Shown here in pieces: positions 20,761 through 21,482 of a stretch of 21,482 nucleotides of DNA (position 1 is its first letter; every line of letters begins with the position of its first letter). Below the pieces are notes generated by a model that was not told where the DNA came from, did no database searches, and worked only from the letters and a program-made list of their open reading frames with translations. The translations under genes were made by a program, and so were the position numbers. The DNA is from a virus, in the IMG/VR virus record IMGVR_UViG_3300009413_002407, positions 1 to 21,482 of that record, one strand, 5' to 3'.

Positions 20761-21399
20761 TTAGTCGTTGGCTTTTGCCCAGACATCGCCAGGCATTTTA
20801 GCTTTTCGGCACTCAGAGCAGACCCAGAGGCCGTGCCCCTTTTTGAATGCCTTGTGCCCATTGGGGCAGAGTAGAACGTCGGCGTTTACCATCCGCTCGA
20901 TGTCCATTGCTACGCCCCACCGAGGGAGGTCACAATGCCCACCAGCTGCCTCCGCTGCGATTAGGTCGGCAACGTATGGGTTGGCGGCTCGGCGCCCTGC
21001 CGTCCTGATGTACTGCTCGGGCGTCATTGTTACGCCGAGCTCGTCTTCCCATCGGACCTGCGGCTTGCTGGCCTTCGGCTCCATGGTTTTGGGCAGCCCG
21101 AGCAATTGTCGGATTTCGCTCGTCATCATTCGTTTGCCCGCTGTAGTAGCCGACTCCGTGCCGAAATTATACGCGGCCATAATGGCGGCAACCTGCTCGC
21201 CGTTGTTTGCAGTAATCCAGGCGCTCGTTTCCACCATCGGGCATTCGCCTTCGTTGCAATGCGTTATCCACCGCCGCGTCGAATGCAGGAATGTAATCTG
21301 CCCCTCAAATGCCCAGACGCCAATTCCGCACTCGTTACAGTTGTCGTCGTACCTGTTCGGGTAAGACCTGGTGGCTTGCCTGTTGCTCGCTTGGTTCAT
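20761..21399 (-). CDS. Unknown Cys-rich protein with two zinc-site candidates (212 residues)
   Basis: The product starts MNQASNRQATRSYPNRYDDN. An N-terminal cluster (CNECGIGVW ... THCNEGEC, residues 21-53) and a C-terminal one (LLCPNGHKAF ... LWVCSECRKAK, about 176-200) each have the spacing of a zinc ribbon. The middle is helical (MMTSEIRQLLGLPK; EQYIRTAGRRAANPYVADLI). It may bind nucleic acid. It begins behind AGAGGAGGAACCACG and ends KAND. It matches no family I can name. Confidence 0.6.
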   Translation of the reverse strand: MNQASNRQATRSYPNRYDDNCNECGIGVWAFEGQITFLHSTRRWITHCNEGECPMVETSAWITANNGEQVAAIMAAYNFGTESATTAGKRMMTSEIRQLLGLPKTMEPKASKPQVRWEDELGVTMTPEQYIRTAGRRAANPYVADLIAAEAAGGHCDLPRWGVAMDIERMVNADVLLCPNGHKAFKKGHGLWVCSECRKAKMPGDVWAKAND

Positions 21400-21430
21400 C
21401 GTGGTTCCTCCTCTGTTTTAGCTTTCGCCG

Positions 21431-21443
21431 ACGGTCCGACCGT
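21431..21443. promoter_or_regulatory. 13-base palindrome ACGGTCcGACCGT
   Basis: A perfect 6-base inverted repeat around one base, between the hairpin at 21447-21465 and the start of the 212-residue gene. No clear promoter is seen beside it. A regulator binding site is possible. Confidence 0.35.
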
Positions 21444-21446
21444 TTC

Positions 21447-21465
21447 GCCTGGGAGCTACCCAGGC
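21447..21465 (-). terminator. Hairpin at the right edge, 3' end of a gene lying outside the window
   Basis: GCCTGGG pairs perfectly with CCCAGGC around AGCTA. On the minus strand it is preceded by AGTCCTCGCCC, the motif that follows the stop codons of the other genes in this island. It therefore probably ends another minus-strand gene beyond position 21482. Confidence 0.55.
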
Positions 21466-21482
21466 TCTTCAGGGCGAGGACT

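Noticed and set aside
1-21482. tRNA genes, CRISPR arrays, insertion sequences
   Set aside because: No cloverleaf, regularly spaced repeats or transposase-like ORF was noticed on either strand by reading; a dedicated scan was not possible.

Overview
The window is a stretch of a tailed double-stranded DNA bacteriophage (or prophage) with a siphovirus-type long-tail gene set. The evidence is a tape measure protein, a frameshifted tail chaperone pair, a terminase, a portal and a phage replication/recombination module. Genes are tightly packed, many sharing stop/start bases (TGATG or ATGA). Most have AGGAGG-type ribosome binding sites, and several have sigma70-like promoters, so the host is bacterial. 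Base composition looks moderately GC-rich. The host cannot be named from the sequence. No tRNA, CRISPR array, insertion sequence, integrase or recognisable endolysin was found.

Layout. (1) About 1-8030, plus strand: tail chaperone (with a CCCTTTA slippery site), tape measure, a distal-tail-like protein carrying a probable carbohydrate-binding domain, and a tail/baseplate protein. These are followed by a run of small genes: one resembling a catalytically dead dual-specificity phosphatase, several tiny membrane proteins including a holin candidate, and a membrane-anchored beta-rich protein. (2) About 8207-13397, minus strand: the early operon, read leftward from a strong promoter at 13397-13369. 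It holds small unknown genes, a Gp157-family protein, a RecT/Bet-like annealing protein, a small zinc protein, a winged-helix replication initiator, a DnaC-like helicase loader, a RusA-like resolvase and an unknown protein. A separate small helix-turn-helix (excisionase-type) gene lies at the far end. (3) About 13410-19876, plus strand: a helix-turn-helix regulator divergent from the early promoter, a staphylococcal-type nuclease, a ParB-like/DNA methyltransferase fusion, small and large terminase, a tiny membrane protein, and a portal protein fused to a MuF-type head domain and a C-terminal zinc ribbon. (4) About 19896-21482, minus strand: an island of small Cys-rich or unknown genes. Each has its own 3' hairpin and a shared CTCGCCC-type motif, and one has an excellent promoter of its own, so they look like independently expressed morons.

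How it fits together. The divergent region at 13338-13447 probably switches between the leftward replication/recombination operon and rightward packaging. Capsid, head-tail connector and major tail protein genes would be expected between the portal and the tail chaperone and are absent. They probably lie outside the window, beyond the right edge and before the left edge of a circular or permuted genome. The most unusual points are the pseudophosphatase-like gene, the repeated 3' modules of the inverted island, the three-part portal fusion, origin-like repeats inside the initiator gene, and the intergenic hairpins and duplicated 22-base segment in the early operon.
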